The notes under the pieces were generated by a model, which made no database searches, was not told the DNA's origin, and saw nothing but the letters and a program-made list of their open reading frames with translations. A stretch of DNA of 64,000 bases, from contig NC_081414.1 in NCBI RefSeq assembly GCF_030272615.1, positions 312,124,164-312,188,163 of the forward strand, read 5' to 3'. Origin of the DNA: Cryptomeria japonica. Lineage: Eukaryota > Streptophyta > Pinopsida > Cupressales > Cupressaceae. Shown here one piece after another: positions 21,501-33,931 of the stretch; the stretch's first letter is position 1, and each line of letters opens with the position of its first letter. Made by a program: the position numbers and the translations under genes.

Positions 21501-23265
21501 GAGGAGAGGGAGGGACTTTCCCGGACCCATCAAAGTTTTGATTTTGGTCTGCCCCTCCGCTTCCCCATCCATTTTCATCTTGTCTAAAAAAGACTTCCGA
21601 CCTCTTTTATTGGCAATGGATTTGCCACAGTCTGGAATCAATTTATCGCCTACCACCTGGAGGATGCCTTTGTTACACATATTGTTTTATTTGTTGTTCA
21701 TTACCAAATTATTTTCCCCTTCCTGCATATTGATAAGTTCTTTGATTATGAATTCTCTCTCTTCTTTTTCATTCAACCCATCCACAACAGGAGAAGAGTT
21801 CTCTAGATTGGGAGAGACTAAGGCGTTCTCCTCAGGTGATGCCTGGGTTGATTTATTGCCCAATGTCTGGGCTGTAGTAGGAGCATCATTGTATACCTCC
21901 TCTACAAATTCTTCTGCTAGTTTACCCATTAAGTTATCGATGGCTTTTCTTAATTCACTCTAAATTTGATCCTCATGCCTACCATTGTTATTTTGTTCTG
22001 TCTTATTTGGACTATTTCCGGTCTGTGGATCCGAGGGAGGCCGGGAGGTTGCATGATTATTTTCCTCTTGAGGGTTAGCATTGATGATGAAGCCACCAAT
22101 ATCATTGTTAAATTGGATGTTAACTCTGTTGCACAACTTTATAGGCTTGTCCGGTTTTGGGGCTTGAGGTTTTTGTCTGTTAGGGTTCATCCTTTTGCAA
22201 AAGGATAAATTCTTAGAGATCGGGCCGAGATACCATACCAGAAATAAGATATAATTGCCATCTACTATGTCTAGGGATATATTTTTTAAATTCTTCATGC
22301 TATTATCTACTTCTATTAAAATTTTGATATCGGATTTTTTCTGACCAATTCACTTCTACTGCTATGAATTTGCCTAATTTATCCCCAATTTCTATGAGGA
22401 TTTTGGCATGCATTAACTCAACAGGAACATTGCGAATTTCAATCCATTTAGAAGGATTTTTGAATTCAAACTTATTAGCATCAAATTCAGAATGCCAGTC
22501 GATGAATTTAAAATTTACTCCATTGTAGAAAACAAATTCCTCAAACAATAGCTTCATTTTCAGTGATTTATTATGGCATTCGATATACAAAAAATTATTA
22601 GCTAGGGTAGTGATACTTACCTGTCCTTGGAATGCATCTTTCCACCATTTAGCAATCTCTGCAAGGGGTTGGCCATTTCCACCCCATTTTGCAAAAATCC
22701 CATTCTCTTGGCAGTAATTTCTCAACTCCAGTGCGACACTGGGAGTGGAGATTTTGATGCAATCCAGGTTGGATGTTACCGACTTTAGGACATAATGATT
22801 CCTTCTTTCCTTGGGGGCATAATTATTCATAGAGTTATAAGAACTCCTAATCACCGGAGTAGGTTCAGTGACTTTGAAGTTCTGGTGTTGATGTTGCAGG
22901 GTCGCTCCTCCAACTCCGGTAGGTTTAATAAAACCCCCTGCATGATTAAAGTGTGGTTGTGAATTGCATAGGGGCCTTTGAAGGGATTGACACCAGTCTG
23001 ATGCAGCAGCCCTATTTCCCAAGGGAATGTGATTTTCCTTTGTAGCATAGTTTGAGATCCGAGATGTAATGGGGACCGCCCAAACTTTAGACAAATCCAT
23101 CAAACCCCTCGCTTCCCTTCTTTCAACTTTAGCCGCTTGCTTGCTTTTCACCATATGCCATGGTTGATTCTGCAGAGGGGGAGCCCTATCAGTTGTTGAG
23201 GGAAACCCTGTATCATGCTTGTCGAAACCCCTGTGATTATGTTGTTCATCAAAATTTAAAGCCAT
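21489..23265 (-). pseudogene. LINE-1 ORF1 (DUF4283-type RNA-binding protein)
   Basis: Starts at ATG 23265 close to the LINE 5' end (23290). The first 320 codons are open: a basic, Asn/Gln-rich N-terminus, then from about residue 170 a DUF4283-like domain (KWGGNGQPLAEIAKWWKDAF; NPSKWIEIRNVPVELMHAK). Frame breaks near 22303, 21960 and 21687 divide a Pro/Asn-rich middle and the C-terminus (KRGRKSFLDKMKMDGEAEG, stop 21489). No intact zinc knuckle was seen. The family coats LINE RNA in the RNP. Confidence 0.8.
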
Positions 23266-23290
23266 TTTCTTAATAAAATAAAATAAAATA

Positions 23291-24007
23291 ATTTATTTGG
23301 AGTTTTTGTTGAAAGTATTGTTTTCTAATTAAGACTTGTTTGTAGTGTTTTCTCATTAACTAGTTGCATTATATGTCTACATAGGCATGCTTGCTAACTT
23401 CCATTTGTTGATTCAAGTATTTATTATACAATTTTGTCATTGCTCATTACTGCATTTTGGCGAATTATGGCAATTTGTAAGAGATGTTTTTGACAATGGT
23501 GGGTTAGGGTTTTTGAGAAATAAGAATAAAAATAAAAATAAAATAGTTATTATAGATATTTATCAGAACTACTAAGAACTTGGTAGCTGAATGTGGCACA
23601 TTTATTTGTAGTTTTTATTAAAAGTATTGTTCTTGCATATATTTGCAGCATTTATAGAAAATATTGTTCTTTGATTGTTTTCACATTAAGGCTTGCTCAC
23701 AGTGTTTCCTGATTAAGTGGTTTCATTGTATGTCATCATAGAGGCTTTCTTCATAGCTTGCATTTGCTAATTCGGGTACTTTTCTCGTTGTTTTGTCCTT
23801 GCCTATTACTGCATTTTGACGAATTGTGGCTATTTGTAAGAGATGTCTTTATTGATGATGGGTTAGGATTTTTTCATAAATAAGAATAAAAATAAAAATA
23901 AAATAGTCATTATGGACATTTATTGGAACTACTAAGCACTTGGTAGCCAAATGTGGCACATTTATTTTTAGTTTGTATTGAAAGTATTATTTTTGCGTAT
24001 GTTTGCA
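23291..24007. repeat. Complex host repeat, block 3
   Basis: Between the two LINEs. Two composite units (about 23302-23560 and 23560-23890) repeat AATTAAGACTTG, AATTATGGCAATTTG, GGGTTAGGGTTTTTGAG and AACTTGGTAGCTGAATGTGGC. It ends in TATGTTTGCA (23998-24007), the LINE-2 target duplication. Confidence 0.8.
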
Positions 24008-24239
24008 GTATTTTTTTTACGATTAGTTGTTGCCATATGGGGGTGATACCCTTTCTATTATCATAAAAGAGAGAGTACATAAGGATTACATAGTAGCATA
24101 TGGGGATTAGTGGTACAGGTAACTAATCCCTCACCAATGAATTTCAACCTCTCAACAATCTCCTAAGGAATAGGTCCATAGTAGCATTCATAAAGGCTTC
24201 AAAATCTTCCAGATTGTAATTTTGGCCTATTAGACAGCT
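24008..24239 (-). other. LINE-2 3' end (distal to the C3 insertion)
   Basis: On the minus strand it ends CTTTTATGATAATAGAAAGG, GTATCACCCCCATATGG and an A-rich tail. No coding frame. Confidence 0.7.
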
Positions 24240-25472
24240 TGAGTTAACCAATGAACAACTGAGAGGGGGGGGGAGTGAATCAGTTATTAACATATTATAG
24301 AACTTTAAGCATTAAAACCTTATTATCGGAATCATAAACCAAATACTGTAATAGCAGATATAATAGTTAAGCACAAATATAATCCATAGAACATTTACCA
24401 ACCATCCACAAAAGATAACACCAAGATTTGTGCGTGGAAAAACTGGTAAAGTTAAAAACCACGATGAGAAGCCTACCCACAGTTAGAAAATACTTCTGCA
24501 GTAAGTATGTGATTACATAAAGAGGGGCCTGCACATGCAAGAAGGCCAACAACCTAGAGCACACTGCTCATCACAAAAGGATCCTCACTAACTACAAAAT
24601 AAATCTATACTACAATCCAAAAAGAGGAGTGAACTGCAAGAATAACATCTCCTATGCCTGAATACAGTTCTGATTAAGCTCAGTACCAGAGGTCTTAAAC
24701 CTCTTTCACCAACCCAATTCGATCACCTATGATTGACCAAAACCTATGCATATGATTACAACCTTATTCGCACATAGATAATCCTATATCCCAAAAATCA
24801 TGAATATGCTCATGATCTACAAAGAGATCTTACATCATATTTATACCAACCCGAGACCTAAACAATTAGGTTGGCCACCTAAAAGATAATAAAATAAATT
24901 CATAACATAAACCCGTAATCCAATGATCAACCAATTCGGCCTAAGATTGAAACACCATAATCCAATCAATAAACCCAACCAGTAATGCATCGGGATCATC
25001 CACCAACATGTTACTTAAACTAGTCCATAACCTAGCTAAATAAGATAGCATTAGGTCCGGACCCAAATCCAACGTCGCCGATCAACATGAACATGAACAT
25101 GATAACCAACAGCATCTTGAAAGCCATCTAGAAGTCACACCAAAACCACTTATCACGTGCATCAAAAGATCTTCAACAAAGCTCTGTCGATAGAACCCTT
25201 ACCGGTCACTAAAAGGCTTACTAGAACAAATGATATTTCCCGAGTCATCAAATCCTGAACCAACTGATCGTGATACACATTTGAATAACATGAATGACAG
25301 ATCCAAACCAATTCCACAAACCGAAGGATACCAAAGCATATCAGATCAATATTATAATCCAACCGCTCTACTGGAACCTACCGAAAACTGATAAACAACC
25401 AAAACAGCTGGTGTTGCCATCAATAACAAAACATCGATGCAACACATAATCAATTCCTCCAATTTTCCAACA
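24240..25472 (-). repeat. C3 3' LTR
   Basis: About 1,233 bp; on the minus strand it runs from TGTTGGAAAATTGG to GGTTAACTCA. It has the terminal TCCCCCCCCC-TCTCAGTTG tract and a TATA-like GGTATAAATATG near 24836-24847 (minus). Confidence 0.85.
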
Positions 25473-25484
25473 ATCTACCCCTTT
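25473..25484 (-). other. C3 polypurine tract
   Basis: On the minus strand AAAGGGGTAGAT directly before the 3' LTR, preceded by ATGCC as in E1 and C4. Confidence 0.85.
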
Positions 25485-25859
25485 GGCATTGATGGCAACA
25501 CTAGATGTGAAAAACATCCAAGTGCCAAGAAATGCCAAACAAGTCTCCCCCAAAGGAAGATAACCAACAATCTCCCATAAGATGATATTATAATGAAGTT
25601 AAAAAACTCCCCCTTTGAATGATATCCCTGTCAAGCTCTAATCTCACTTTGACTAATATTTTGTTAAGCTCTTTTTTTCACATATATCTCTCCCCCTTTG
25701 ACATCAATGCCAAAAATCTGACATAAACATCAAAGAAAATTCATAAATCCACTGAACCACACAACCGAATACTCCCCTTGAGTAGTAGCACCGATACATC
25801 AATCTAGAATGAATAGTAGCTCTGTAAATGCATACCAAACTGATGCCAATCAGCATCAC
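25485..25859. other. C3 region between RNase H and polypurine tract
   Basis: Non-coding. On the minus strand it holds several G-rich purine runs (near 25546, 25605, 25690 and 25773) like the extra polypurine-type tracts of E1 and E2. Confidence 0.6.
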
Positions 25860-26355
25860 TCAGGCCTCTACCAGAGGGGCAGAAACCCCCAATCTATCTC
25901 TAAAGTACTCAAATGATTCCTTAGGCAAAGGTTTAGTAAATATATCTACAATCTTCTCTTTAGTGTTCACATAAACCAATCTGACTTCATTTGCTTCCAC
26001 CTTCTCCTTCAAAAAGTTGTACTTGATAGACATGTGCTTTGTCTTAGAATGAAATACTGGATTCTTTGATATACCAATAGCAGTCGAGTTATCACAGTGA
26101 ATAACTACCAGTTCATTACAATCCACCCTTATATCCTTCAACATTTGCTTCATCCATAGAACTTGTGTATAGTTAGTAGCAACAACAACATACTCGGCTT
26201 CAACAGTAGATAAAGAGGTACACCACCGCTTCTTGTTGATCCATGAAACAAGTTTCTTTCCAAGAAAGAAAGCTCCACCAAATGTGCTCTTCCAATCATC
26301 AACATCTCTAGCCCAATCTGCATCTGTATATGCACATAGTGTAAAATCATCATTT
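25860..26355 (-). pseudogene. C3 RNase H domain
   Basis: The minus strand shows ADWARDVDDWKSTFGGAFFL, then LSTVEAEYVVVATNYTQVLW, VVIHCDNSTAIGISKNPVFH and the C-terminal DIFTKPLPKESFEYFRDRLG, the standard end of copia Pol. A frame change near 26150 separates the halves. The last codons (SAPLVEA) end at 25860. Confidence 0.9.
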
Positions 26356-27450
26356 TAAGGATACCACAAACCATATTCAGTTGTCCCTTGCAAATACCTG
26401 AAAATCCTTTTCATCGCACTCTCATGATTCTCTCTAGGATCACTTTGATATCTTGATATAATACAAATTGCATTCATTATATTTGGTCTAGTCTGAGTCA
26501 AATATAACAAACCTCCAATCATAGACTTGTACCTTGTAGGATTTACTGATGTTGATACATCTATCTTAGTCAATTTCTCACTTGTAACCATAGGAGTACC
26601 AATCGGTTTAGATTTTTCCATACCAAATTTCTTCAACAACTCCCTAACATACTTAGTTTGATAGATGAAAATACCTTTATTAGTTTGAGTAATTTGCCAA
26701 CCTAAGAAAAATTTCATCTCCCTAATCATAGACATCTCAAATTCAATCTTCATATTATCAAAGGATTCCATACATAACTTATCCTCACCTCCAAAAATGA
26801 TATCATCAACAAAGACTTCAACAATCAATATGTCATCATCAGTGATCTTATAATATAAATTACTTCCAGCATTACCTTTAGTGAAACCAAGCTTCAAAAG
26901 ATATTTATCCAATCTTGCATACCAAACTCTAGGGGCTTGTTTCAATCCATATAAAGCTTTCCTTAACTTGCAAACCATGTTTTTTGTCATCTGAAAGTGA
27001 AAATCCATCAAGCTTCTCAATGTAAACTTCCTCTTCAAGATCTCCATTCATAAATGCACACTTAACATCCATTTGATAAACCTTGTAATTCTTATGGGCA
27101 ACATAATAAAGAAATAATCTCATAGCTTCAATCCTAGCTACCGGAGCAAAAGTCTCATCATAATCAATTCCTTCCTTTTGAGAATATCCTTTACAAACCA
27201 ATCTAGCCTTATTCCTCACAACTTATCCATCTTCATTCAATTTATTCCGAAAAACCCATTTAGTCCCAATAACATTCTTATTTTTAGGCCGGGGAACTAA
27301 AGTCCATGTATTATTCTTTTCTATTTGATCACATTCCTCTTCCATAGCTTTTATCCAACATTCATCCTTACATGCTTCAATTACCGATGCCGGTTCAATT
27401 TGAGAAATTAAACATACCTCATCAGCTGCCAACTTTCTTCTTCTCATCAC
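26355..27450 (-). pseudogene. C3 reverse transcriptase
   Basis: The minus strand shows [68 protein letters not shown] (catalytic Asp), [20 protein letters not shown] and VFVDDIIFGG (catalytic Asp pair intact). A stop near 27222 and a frameshift near 26930-27047 break it. Closest match in the window: C4 RT. Confidence 0.92.
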
Positions 27451-27900
27451 TCATTTATTCTTGTCTCTAATGATCTAATGTTCTGAATGATTTAACCTAA
27501 CATACTTAGGAGTCTTCTGATTTTCTATTCCTCTGCTCTGATCTTCAGTTACTATTGAATTTTCTGATACTACCGGAGTAATTGGTTCAACATTTTGTTC
27601 TGGTGTAGGTGCTTCTGGTTCATTTATGATCATTTCCACTGTTAGTTCTCTCTCATAAGTTTTGATTTGACTTCTATTCAGCTCATCCACCTTGACATTA
27701 GTGCTCTCCACAATTGTTTGCAATCTTTTGTTATAACATCTATATGCTTTGATTTCATTAGAATAACCAAGAAATATCCCTTCATCACATCTAGGATCAA
27801 ACTTTTCAATGGAATCATCTCTTTTGATATAGCATTTACTACCAAAGATTCTGAAATACTTAACTATAGGTGTATGACCAAACCATAACTCATAAGGTGT
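27451..27900 (-). pseudogene. C3 integrase-RT linker
   Basis: Acidic, Pro/Glu-rich frame (27723-27475: EPEAPTPEQNVEPITPV), typical of the variable segment between integrase and RT in copia polyproteins. No catalytic motif. Confidence 0.6.
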
Positions 27901-28982
27901 CTTACTGTGTCTCCTTTGATATGAACTTCATTTAACTTGTATGCTGTCGTGCTCACAGCTTCTCTCTAGTAGATATGAGGCAGGTTAGCTTCCATCATCA
28001 TAGTTCTAGCCACATCCAAGATAGTTATGTCCTTCCTTTCCACAACCCCATTTTGCTAAGGTGTCTGACATACAGATAACTGCCTCCTTATCCCATTCTT
28101 TTCACAATAATTGTTAAATTCACTGGATGTGAATTCTCCACCCTGATTAGACCTTAAGCATTTAATATTCAATCATGTCTTTATCTCAACTTTAGCTTTA
28201 AATATTTTAAAATTTTTGAATGCTTCATATTTCTCCCTTAGAAAAGTAACCCACATCATTCTAGAGTAGTCATCAATGATTAGCATAAAATATCTATCAC
28301 CTTGAAAACTTTTGATTCTGGCAGGACCATATAAATCAGTATTAATAAGATCAATAACATCATTATATTTGTCTTGTATACTCTTAAAATAATTTCTGAC
28401 TTGCTTTCCCTTTTGGCATTCCTTACATACCGAATTATACGGCTTCACAATCTTAGGTATATCTCTAACTACCTTAGTAGAACTGGTCTTTACAATGTAA
28501 TCAAAATTCACATGACACAACCTCTTATCCCATAGCCAACTCTCATCAATTTGTGCAATCAAACATGTCTTCTCACTAGAGTTCAAATGAAAATTTTTAC
28601 CTTTAGTCTGAGTACCAGTTACAATCTCCAATCCAGATCTGTTGATAATCTTGCATTTTATATCCTTGAACTGTAACTGAAATCCCTTATCCACCAAATG
28701 TCCTACACTCAAAAAATTATGCCTCAAACCTTCAACATAATAAACATTATCAATATCGTGCTTACCATCTAATGATATAGTTCCTCTTCCCTTGATCATG
28801 CATGAGTTGTCATCTCCAAATCTAACCAGATCACCATCAAATTCTTGCAAAGATAGAAACTTCCTTTTATATCCAGTCACGTGATGTGAACATCCACTGT
28901 CTATCACCCATTCATCCTTATCTTCAACTTTAGCAGCAAGGGCCTTTTCTTTAGGTACCGGATCATCTTTCTTGATAGCCAA
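27901..28982 (-). pseudogene. C3 protease and integrase
   Basis: Protease: EWVIDSGCSHHVTG keeps the DSG motif. Integrase: LCHVNFDYIV...CKECQKGKQ gives the His/Cys zinc motif, LINTDLYGPARIKSFQG the first catalytic Asp, DDYSRMMWVTFLREK follows. The second Asp position reads LRSNQGGEFTS where C4 has SDRGGEFTS, so Asp is replaced by Asn. Stops: after EIKT near 28173, TAG in the TPQQNGVVER motif (28056-28058), and TAG for Trp in HIYWRE (27968-27970). Confidence 0.9.
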
Positions 28983-29060
28983 GAATACCCATTCCTTTCC
29001 ATTGTCGAATCCACTAGCTGAATCTTGTGTCGGTTCATCATCAGAATTAGTTACACCTTC

Positions 29061-30079
29061 CTAATCCGCATAGTAGCATGATTTGTCTTTGTTCCTCTTG
29101 TACTTATGCTTGTTTTGATAATCATGGTTAGGCCTAAAATATCTTCTAGCACTTTCCTCAAATATTGAATTCCTTTCAAGACATCTAGATGCAAAATGAC
29201 CTATCTTATTACATGTGAAACATTTAAAAGGTGATTTTCCTTCATACTTACTTCCTGTCGGACCTTTAGGTACTCTTCTATCAAATAGGGCTTCAAGTTT
29301 CTCAAACTCTTCATCTTTTTTCTTCATTTCCTCCAGTTCCTTAGCATATAAGGCTTTCCAATCACTCTTGCCAGTAGATGATGTAGATGCATGAACAACA
29401 GGTTCAGATTTTGCAACTCCAGAAGGACCAAATTCCTCAAGCTCAAAAGCAGATAACTTCCCAACCAAGGTATCCCTATTAATAGAGGTGTTTTCCATTA
29501 TTCTCAACTCATTTATTGCAATAGCCTTCATCTTATAAGCCGGTGGCAAATCTCTCAATACTTTAGATACTATTTCATCTCCATTCAGAGATCCACCACA
29601 ACATTGAACTCCTAGAATAATTTCAATAACTCTCTCCATAAAAGCAGTGATCCTTTCATCTTCTTCCATCTTCAGGTTCTCATATCTTACCCAGTAACCA
29701 TCAAGTTTATCAATTTTAATAGTAGGGTCACCTTCATTCAAAGTCTCCAATTTATCCCATATAGCCTTTGCAGTTGATTTGTCCATTAGTCCCACAACTT
29801 GTTGATTAGAAAGTGCACAAAAAGGGCATCCCTAGCTCTATAATCATTTTCAATGTCCTTATCCAGGCCTACCGTAGGAGGACTACCAGATGTCGGATTA
29901 TGAGTTATATATCCTTTCTTAGTGATCTCCCAAATCTCCTTGCCAAGACATCTCAGATGAGTCTCCATCTGAATCTTCCATACTTTGTAATTTGTTCCAT
30001 CAAGCCTAGGAATTTCTCTATAAAAAACAACTACAGATGAACTTGATGAGCTTGATGAAATTGAACTATTTGATGCCAT
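29061..30079 (-). pseudogene. C3 Gag
   Basis: ATG at 30079 (MASNSS, Ser run), then the UBN2-type copia Gag domain (IPRLDGTNYKVWKIQMETHL; KLETLNEGDPTIKIDKLDGY; AFMERVIEIILGV), a charged helix and one complete zinc knuckle CFTCNKIGHFASRC near residue 300. A frameshift near 29790 and a TAG just before 29061 break the frame; beyond the TAG the same frame runs into the protease. Gag forms the particle and binds RNA. Confidence 0.9.
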
Positions 30080-30101
30080 ATGATCTTCCTCAAGTGGTTA
30101 A

Positions 30102-30112
30102 GCTTCTACCAA
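30102..30112 (-). other. C3 primer binding site
   Basis: Minus-strand TTGGTAGAAGC just inside the 5' LTR, a shortened variant of the copia methionine-tRNA site. C4 has TTGGTAGAGC at the same place. Confidence 0.6.
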
Positions 30113-31342
30113 CTCAGATAACCAGTGAACAACTAAGAGGGGGGGTGAATGAGTTGTTAACAGATTATAGAAATTTAAGCATTAAAACCTTATTACCGAA
30201 ATATATAAACCAAATACCGGAATAACATATATAACAGTTAAACACAAATATAATCCATGTAACATTTACTAACCATCCACAAAAGATAGCACCAAGATTT
30301 GTACGTGGAAAACTCGGTAAAGGGAAAAACCACAGTGGAAAGCCTACCCATAGTCGGATAATACTTCTGTAGTAAGTATGTGATTACATAAAGAGGGGCT
30401 TGCACATGCAAGAAGGCCAACAACCTAGAGCGCATTGCTCATAACAAAAGGATCCTTACTGACTACAAAATAATTCCAGATTACAATCTGGAAAGAGAAG
30501 TTAACTGCAAGAATAACATCTCCTATGCCTGAATACAATTCTGGTTAAGCTCAATACTATAGGTCTTAAAACTCTTTCACCAACCCAATTTGATCACCTA
30601 TGATCGACCAAAACCTTTGCATATGATTACAACCTATTCGCACACAAATAATCCTATATCCTGAAAACCATGAATATACCGATGATCTACAAAGAGAACT
30701 TACATCATATTTATACCAACCTGGGACCTAAGCAATTAGGTCAGCTACCTAGAAAATAATACTATAAATTCATAACATAAACCTGCAATCCAATGATAAA
30801 CCAAGTTGGCCTAAGATCGAAACAACATAATCCAATCAATAAACCCAACCGATAACACATCAGGATCATCCACCAACATGTTACATAAACTGGTCCGTAA
30901 CCTAGCCGAATAAGATAGCATTAGGTTCGGACCCAAATCCAACACCACCGATCAATAGGAACATGAACAAGATAACCAATAGTATCTCAAAAGCTATCTA
31001 GAAGTCGCGCCAACACCACTTATCATGTGCATAAAAATATCTTCAACAAAGCTCTGTCGGTAGAACCCTTACCGATGACCAAAAGGCTTACTAGAACAAA
31101 TGATATCTCCCGAGTCATCAAATCCTAAGCCAACTGATCGTGATACACATCTGAATAGCATGAATGAAAGATCCAAACCAATTTCACAAATCAAAGCATA
31201 CCAGAGTTTACCAGATCAATATCATAATCCAACTGCTCTACCGGAACCTACTAGAAACCTGTAAACAACCAAAACAGTCAGTGTTGCCATCAATGACAAA
31301 ACATCAATGCAACACATAATAAATTCCTCCAATTTTCCAACA
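30113..31342 (-). repeat. C3 5' LTR
   Basis: 1,230 bp, a match of the left LTR with scattered differences. TATA-like GGTATAAATATG on the minus strand at about 30706-30717. Confidence 0.85.
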
Positions 31343-32290
31343 TGGCCTACACTAGCTTTGAAGAGCTTCCATGCCTTTGTCATCTTTGTTTTCTTCCCTT
31401 TTGCATGCATATTGAAATATCTTGGCATAACACCATTTTTGAGACAAGCTCTAGAGTTTCCAATGCCATTTTGACACCCATAACATTATCTTCCTTAACC
31501 ATATGATGCATAATATCATATGCATTCAGAGCATAACCCATAATTTGGACTATGAGAGATAATAATCTCTCGTTTAAACTACTCCATCATGAATAGGTTT
31601 GTTTGACTAGAAGTTAGAATCGAAGATCTTTATCACTTTCATATTTTCTTTACCCTCCCCTTTTTTGGAATAACCTCTCTACCTACTCTTCCAAGGTCTC
31701 TTTCACCTCTTCCATATCCTTGCATATGCACTTGACCCCGAACACTTTTTCCATTCTCGTAGCTCCAAGGAATTAACACTCTGTTGATTCTATTTTTTTT
31801 ACTGAATACCATTATAGGCTTCCCTCAAATTTATAATGGAATGAAGGCCCATGTTCACGACCTTCTATGAGTTCAATGACTATGATTTCTCCCTAAATAA
31901 AATCTCCTATGTGTTATTTTTAGATATAACTCTACTTTCCTCGAGTTTCTTTCCAGCTGTATGTTCTAAATTCAAACCATGTTTTCCTAGTTCAATCATA
32001 CTTCCTTCAATTTTTCTACTAGTTTCCAAATTGGAATTCATTATTTTTTGGGATGCATGTGTACTTTTTTATGTGTGAATTTATATTCCAGATTCATTAG
32101 TAACAACAAATTTGTCCCTACCTTATCCCTATTGATACTATGACCAATATATACTTTCCTTGCTTTCCAAAGTTCACGAGTCAAACCATTTTGTTAGCCT
32201 ACACCCATTCAATTGGAGGTATTGGGATTGGCGATGTATGTTTCAATGATTTTATGTAATACTTCCCACTTATCCAAACTACCAATCTCA
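31343..32290 (-). other. LINE-2 3' untranslated region (proximal part)
   Basis: Follows the RNase H remnant on the minus strand and was cut by C3 at 31342. No frame of significance. Confidence 0.5.
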
Positions 32291-32299
32291 AATTCTCTA

Positions 32300-32700
32300 C
32301 AGTCAAAATTGACCCAACATTAGCCAAGAAGTTTGTGGCTTTATTCTCTTTCCGATATACATGGGTGATTGTATAGTTTGAGATTTTCCTGAGAAAACAT
32401 AAAAACTTCTTAATCTTCTATTCAAGTTTCCAATTTGCACTTTGTCTATTCATAACCGCATTGATGATCACCCAAGAGTCGCCTTTCAAGTCAATAGGAA
32501 AAAAAAATTAGATAGAATTTTACCCTCTTTCAAGCATGATTGCCTTTGTTTCATTATTGATTGCTACTCCAATGGCTTCATAAATACCATGTAAAAATCC
32601 CCCATTTTCATTGCGAATAATACAACCATAGCCAACATCCATGGGGTTGCCTTTAGCAACCCCATCAAAATTAGTCTTGTGCCTGCCTCTACTTGGTGCA
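32300..32700 (-). pseudogene. LINE-2 RNase H domain
   Basis: The minus strand shows TNFDGVAKGNPMDVGYGCII, NENGGFLHGIYEAIG and near 32350 ITHVYRKENKATNFLANVGS, the same landmarks as LINE-1 RNase H. Stops interrupt the frame. Confidence 0.75.
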
Positions 32701-33076
32701 ATCCACCTTGATCCCTTTCTTTTAGTATCTTTTGAGGTGATATTAATCTCTGGAGCTTTAAGGGAGTCTCACTCAGCCTGTAATATTTTATCCCATTCTG
32801 TTAGAAATTCTACTTTTTTTTTGTGTATTTTGATATTCTCAATTTCAAACATATCCCTAATTTTATTTTGCTAATAACTTGATCTATGTTGAGGGCTTTG
32901 TCATTAAAAATTCTCTTGTTCCTTTCTTTCCACACCTACCATAGTAGCATAGAGGGTGCAATGGTCCAAATGTGTTCCCACAGTGATATTTGGTTAATTA
33001 TAGGCCATCCAAGCATAAATTGACCAACAATCTCATTTATATCTATTGCCTATCCTAATGATGTGAACATCCAGTC

Positions 33077-33295
33077 CTAATAGGAGTCTGCAAATGAGCA
33101 CAAGTACAAGAGATGATTCACAGTTTCTTCATTCTTCATACACAGTGGACATATACATGGGCCCATAATGCCATATGTCTTTAACCTATCCCCAATTATA
33201 ATTCTTCCATATAGAACGAGCCACATGAATGACCCTACACATGGTGCCACACTTTTATCCCAGCATAGTCTAGCTAGCCACAAAATGTTATTCAT
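33077..33295 (-). pseudogene. LINE-2 zf-RVT segment
   Basis: The minus strand reads LCWDKSVAPCVGSFMWLVLY, GRIIIGDRLKTYG and CPLCMKNEETVNHLLYLC, the Cys/His zf-RVT landmarks between RT and RNase H in plant L1 ORF2. Confidence 0.8.
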
Positions 33296-33931
33296 CTTAG
33301 TACTCTACAAAATCTGCACTTTATACCTAAGCTTGGTTGTATATTCTCTCATTTTAGTAGCACATCAAATGAAAACATCTTCATCTTATAACATAGAGAT
33401 TCTTCTTTCTTCCAAAACTAGGCTTAGAGCAATCTAGGTATCCAAAGGGATCCTTAAGTATCCAACCAGTAACCATTCATATAGACCACTACCTAGTGAT
33501 GTTTATTTGACATAATCTGTAACATATTCTCCATGGATACTTTTAGCTTCTCTCACCCATTCCTGACAATCGATTATTTTTCTAATTGCTTCATGTCCAT
33601 CCATGAATCAAACTATAATTTTCTTTTTTCCCATTCCCTATTTTCCAAGATAGATGATCTATAATAATGTTGTGGCTTTCCCAAAGGAATTTCCAAATAG
33701 CTAATCCCCTTCATGTGTTGTCTAGGGTGAAATTTCCTGATGGATTATTACAATCTAAATACTTTTTCTACATTATTTTACACCATGGTTTATCGGGTTG
33801 TTCATACATTTCTAGGTTAACTTCACACATAGTGTTAAGGTTTGCAATTCCATTTTTCTAAGCCCTATGCCACTATCATCTTTCACATTGCTTGCAAGTC
33901 ATTTCCCAATTATAAGTAGTATGCATTTAGC

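Larger units (their letters stand above)
4791..23290 (-). mobile_element. LINE-1: plant L1-type LINE with nested insertions
   Basis: Minus strand: ORF1 at the right (ATG at 23265), ORF2 (endonuclease, RT, zf-RVT, RNase H) to about 17328, and a poly-A end seen as a T run at 4792-4803. The 11-bp duplication ATTTATTTGGA flanks it (4780-4790, 23291-23301), and removing the LINE rejoins the host repeat in the form seen intact near 2805-2850. E1 (8360-15776) and a solo LTR with its 259-bp duplication are nested in the 3' part. All frames carry stops and shifts, so it is dead. The stretch 5530-8354 is unusually long for a LINE 3' end and may contain further unrecognised insertions. Confidence 0.85.
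24240..31342 (-). mobile_element. C3: copia-type LTR retrotransposon
   Basis: Minus-strand element, 7.1 kb, with a 5' LTR at the right (30113-31342), a primer site, gag-pol in copia order (Gag, protease, integrase, RT, RNase H), a polypurine tract and a 3' LTR at the left (24240-25472). It sits in the 3' part of LINE-2. Clean 5-bp target repeats are not seen at the LTR ends: TGGCC follows the right LTR and occurs 12 bp outside the left one. Several stops and frameshifts, so inactive. Confidence 0.9.
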
